DNA of 64,000 nucleotides. Source: an uncultured Porphyromonadaceae bacterium (lineage in GTDB: Bacteria; Bacteroidota; Bacteroidia; Bacteroidales; Muribaculaceae). The stretch lies in contig UQER01000007.1 in assembly GCA_900540205.1 (NCBI GenBank), positions 41,739 to 105,738 of the forward strand, read 5' to 3'. The notes under the pieces are model-generated. The model did no database searches and had not been told where the DNA came from. It saw only the letters and a list, made by a program, of their open reading frames with translations. Of the stretch, positions 63,657 to 64,000 are shown piece by piece. The translations under genes and the position numbers were made by a program. How positions within the stretch are numbered: position 1 is the stretch's first letter; each line of letters starts with the position of its first letter.

Positions 63657-63935
63657 TTAGCGGATGTTTGACATGTGGGTTCTCGCGCGGTTTAAATGCG
63701 ATTTCACTGTACCCTCGGGCATTGACGTCACTTTGCTTATCTGTTTTATCGGCATGTCCTCCAGATAAAACAGCAATGCTACGATTCTTTCTTTTTCCGG
63801 CAGGGCGTCCAGAATGACTTTTACGTCGATCTGTGCTTCTGTGGAATCATGCTCGTGGCACGACATATGTGAATCAGGAGGTGCGGCATCCAGCGGGAGG
63901 GAATATGCCGCCGATTTTTTACGTCTGTAGGACAC
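63657..63935 (-). pseudogene. ECF sigma factor, 3' fragment (region 4), cut by an insertion
   Basis: The remaining frame encodes a short linker (SYRRKKSAAYSLPLDAAPP) and a complete region 4 (KVILDALPEKERIVALLFYLEDMPIKQISKVTSMPEGTVKSHLNRARTHM). Region 2, needed for -10 recognition and core binding, is absent: an in-frame TAG lies just before the first codons, in sequence that no longer resembles a sigma factor. The break falls where the region 2 / linker junction would be. The gene is therefore disrupted and probably inactive unless another copy exists. Confidence 0.75.
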
Positions 63936-64000
63936 TACTGTCCACTAAAAAATGGACGGGGTTAAAAATTAAATAAATTCGGTTCACTTGAACCATAGAG
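63930..64000. mobile_element. Probable end of an insertion sequence inside the sigma-factor gene
   Basis: From about 63930 the sequence changes from sigma-factor codons to non-coding, AT-rich sequence holding GTCCA/TGGAC (63940-63957) and GGTTCA/TGAACC (63981-63994) inverted repeats. This looks like a terminal region of an IS element whose transposase would lie beyond the window. The IS family cannot be named from 70 bp, and no target duplication can be checked. Confidence 0.55.

Noticed and set aside
1..64000. tRNA, rRNA or CRISPR array
   Set aside because: I found no cloverleaf-like sequence with a TTC-type T-loop in the gaps and no regularly spaced direct repeats; a tRNA scan would settle the first point.

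Overview
The window is a contiguous piece of a Bacteroidota chromosome, most likely order Bacteroidales and probably a Muribaculaceae-type gut bacterium. This is inferred from Bacteroidota-only families (DUF4924, DUF4301, DUF4296, a histone H1-like protein, a T9SS-like C-terminal domain), the repeated promoter element TAnnTTTG with TTG or TTTG about 20 bp upstream, weak Shine-Dalgarno sequences, and a long IleS. It is almost entirely core genome, densely coded on both strands. I see no rRNA, tRNA, CRISPR array or prophage. One mobile element enters at the right edge and has broken an ECF sigma-factor gene.

Layout. 1-3.5 kb: the start of uxaC (uronate isomerase), a membrane sensor-kinase homologue that lacks the phospho-accepting histidine, and recR. 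3.7-17.8 kb: a forward block of housekeeping genes: panC, panD, ffh, folD, a CapA-type protein, dnaB, dnaG, the two methylmalonyl-CoA mutase subunits and rpsP. 18-25.9 kb: dedA-rpe, a large receiver/PEP-synthase-like fusion protein, an AT-richer secreted protein, a 57-residue histone H1-like protein and a DUF4924 protein. 25.9-34.4 kb: rmuC on the minus strand, then a three-gene heavy-metal RND efflux operon (adaptor, pump, outer-membrane channel) and a split chromate-type transporter. 34.4-41.3 kb: folC, lepA, a TPR protein and a DUF4301 protein. 41.4-46.2 kb (minus): an operon mlaE-mlaF-relA-lipoprotein. 46.4-51.7 kb: udk and lptB, opposed by CPBP protease and trmN6, then engB, a small ORF and pyrK. 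51.7-63.9 kb (minus): a small ORF, a DUF4296 lipoprotein, lspA, a DksA-like protein, ileS, an alpha/beta hydrolase - membrane MurF-like - Ddl operon, a MATE transporter, and the broken sigma gene with a small membrane protein.

Functionally, the genes cover vitamin and one-carbon metabolism (panC, panD, folD, folC), replication and repair (dnaB, dnaG, recR, rmuC), protein targeting and translation (ffh, lspA, lepA, ileS, rpsP, engB), propionate/succinate metabolism (mutA, mutB), and envelope upkeep (lptB, mlaEF, ddl, MurF-like).

The observations I would look at first are the receiver-PPDK_N fusion protein, the sigma gene cut by an insertion element, the kinase without its histidine, the membrane MurF-like/Ddl/hydrolase operon, REP-like GTAG palindromes in three intergenic regions, and the repeated occurrence of a small hairpin right at the predicted 5' end of transcripts. 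Nothing here is a clearly new multi-gene defence or mobile system.
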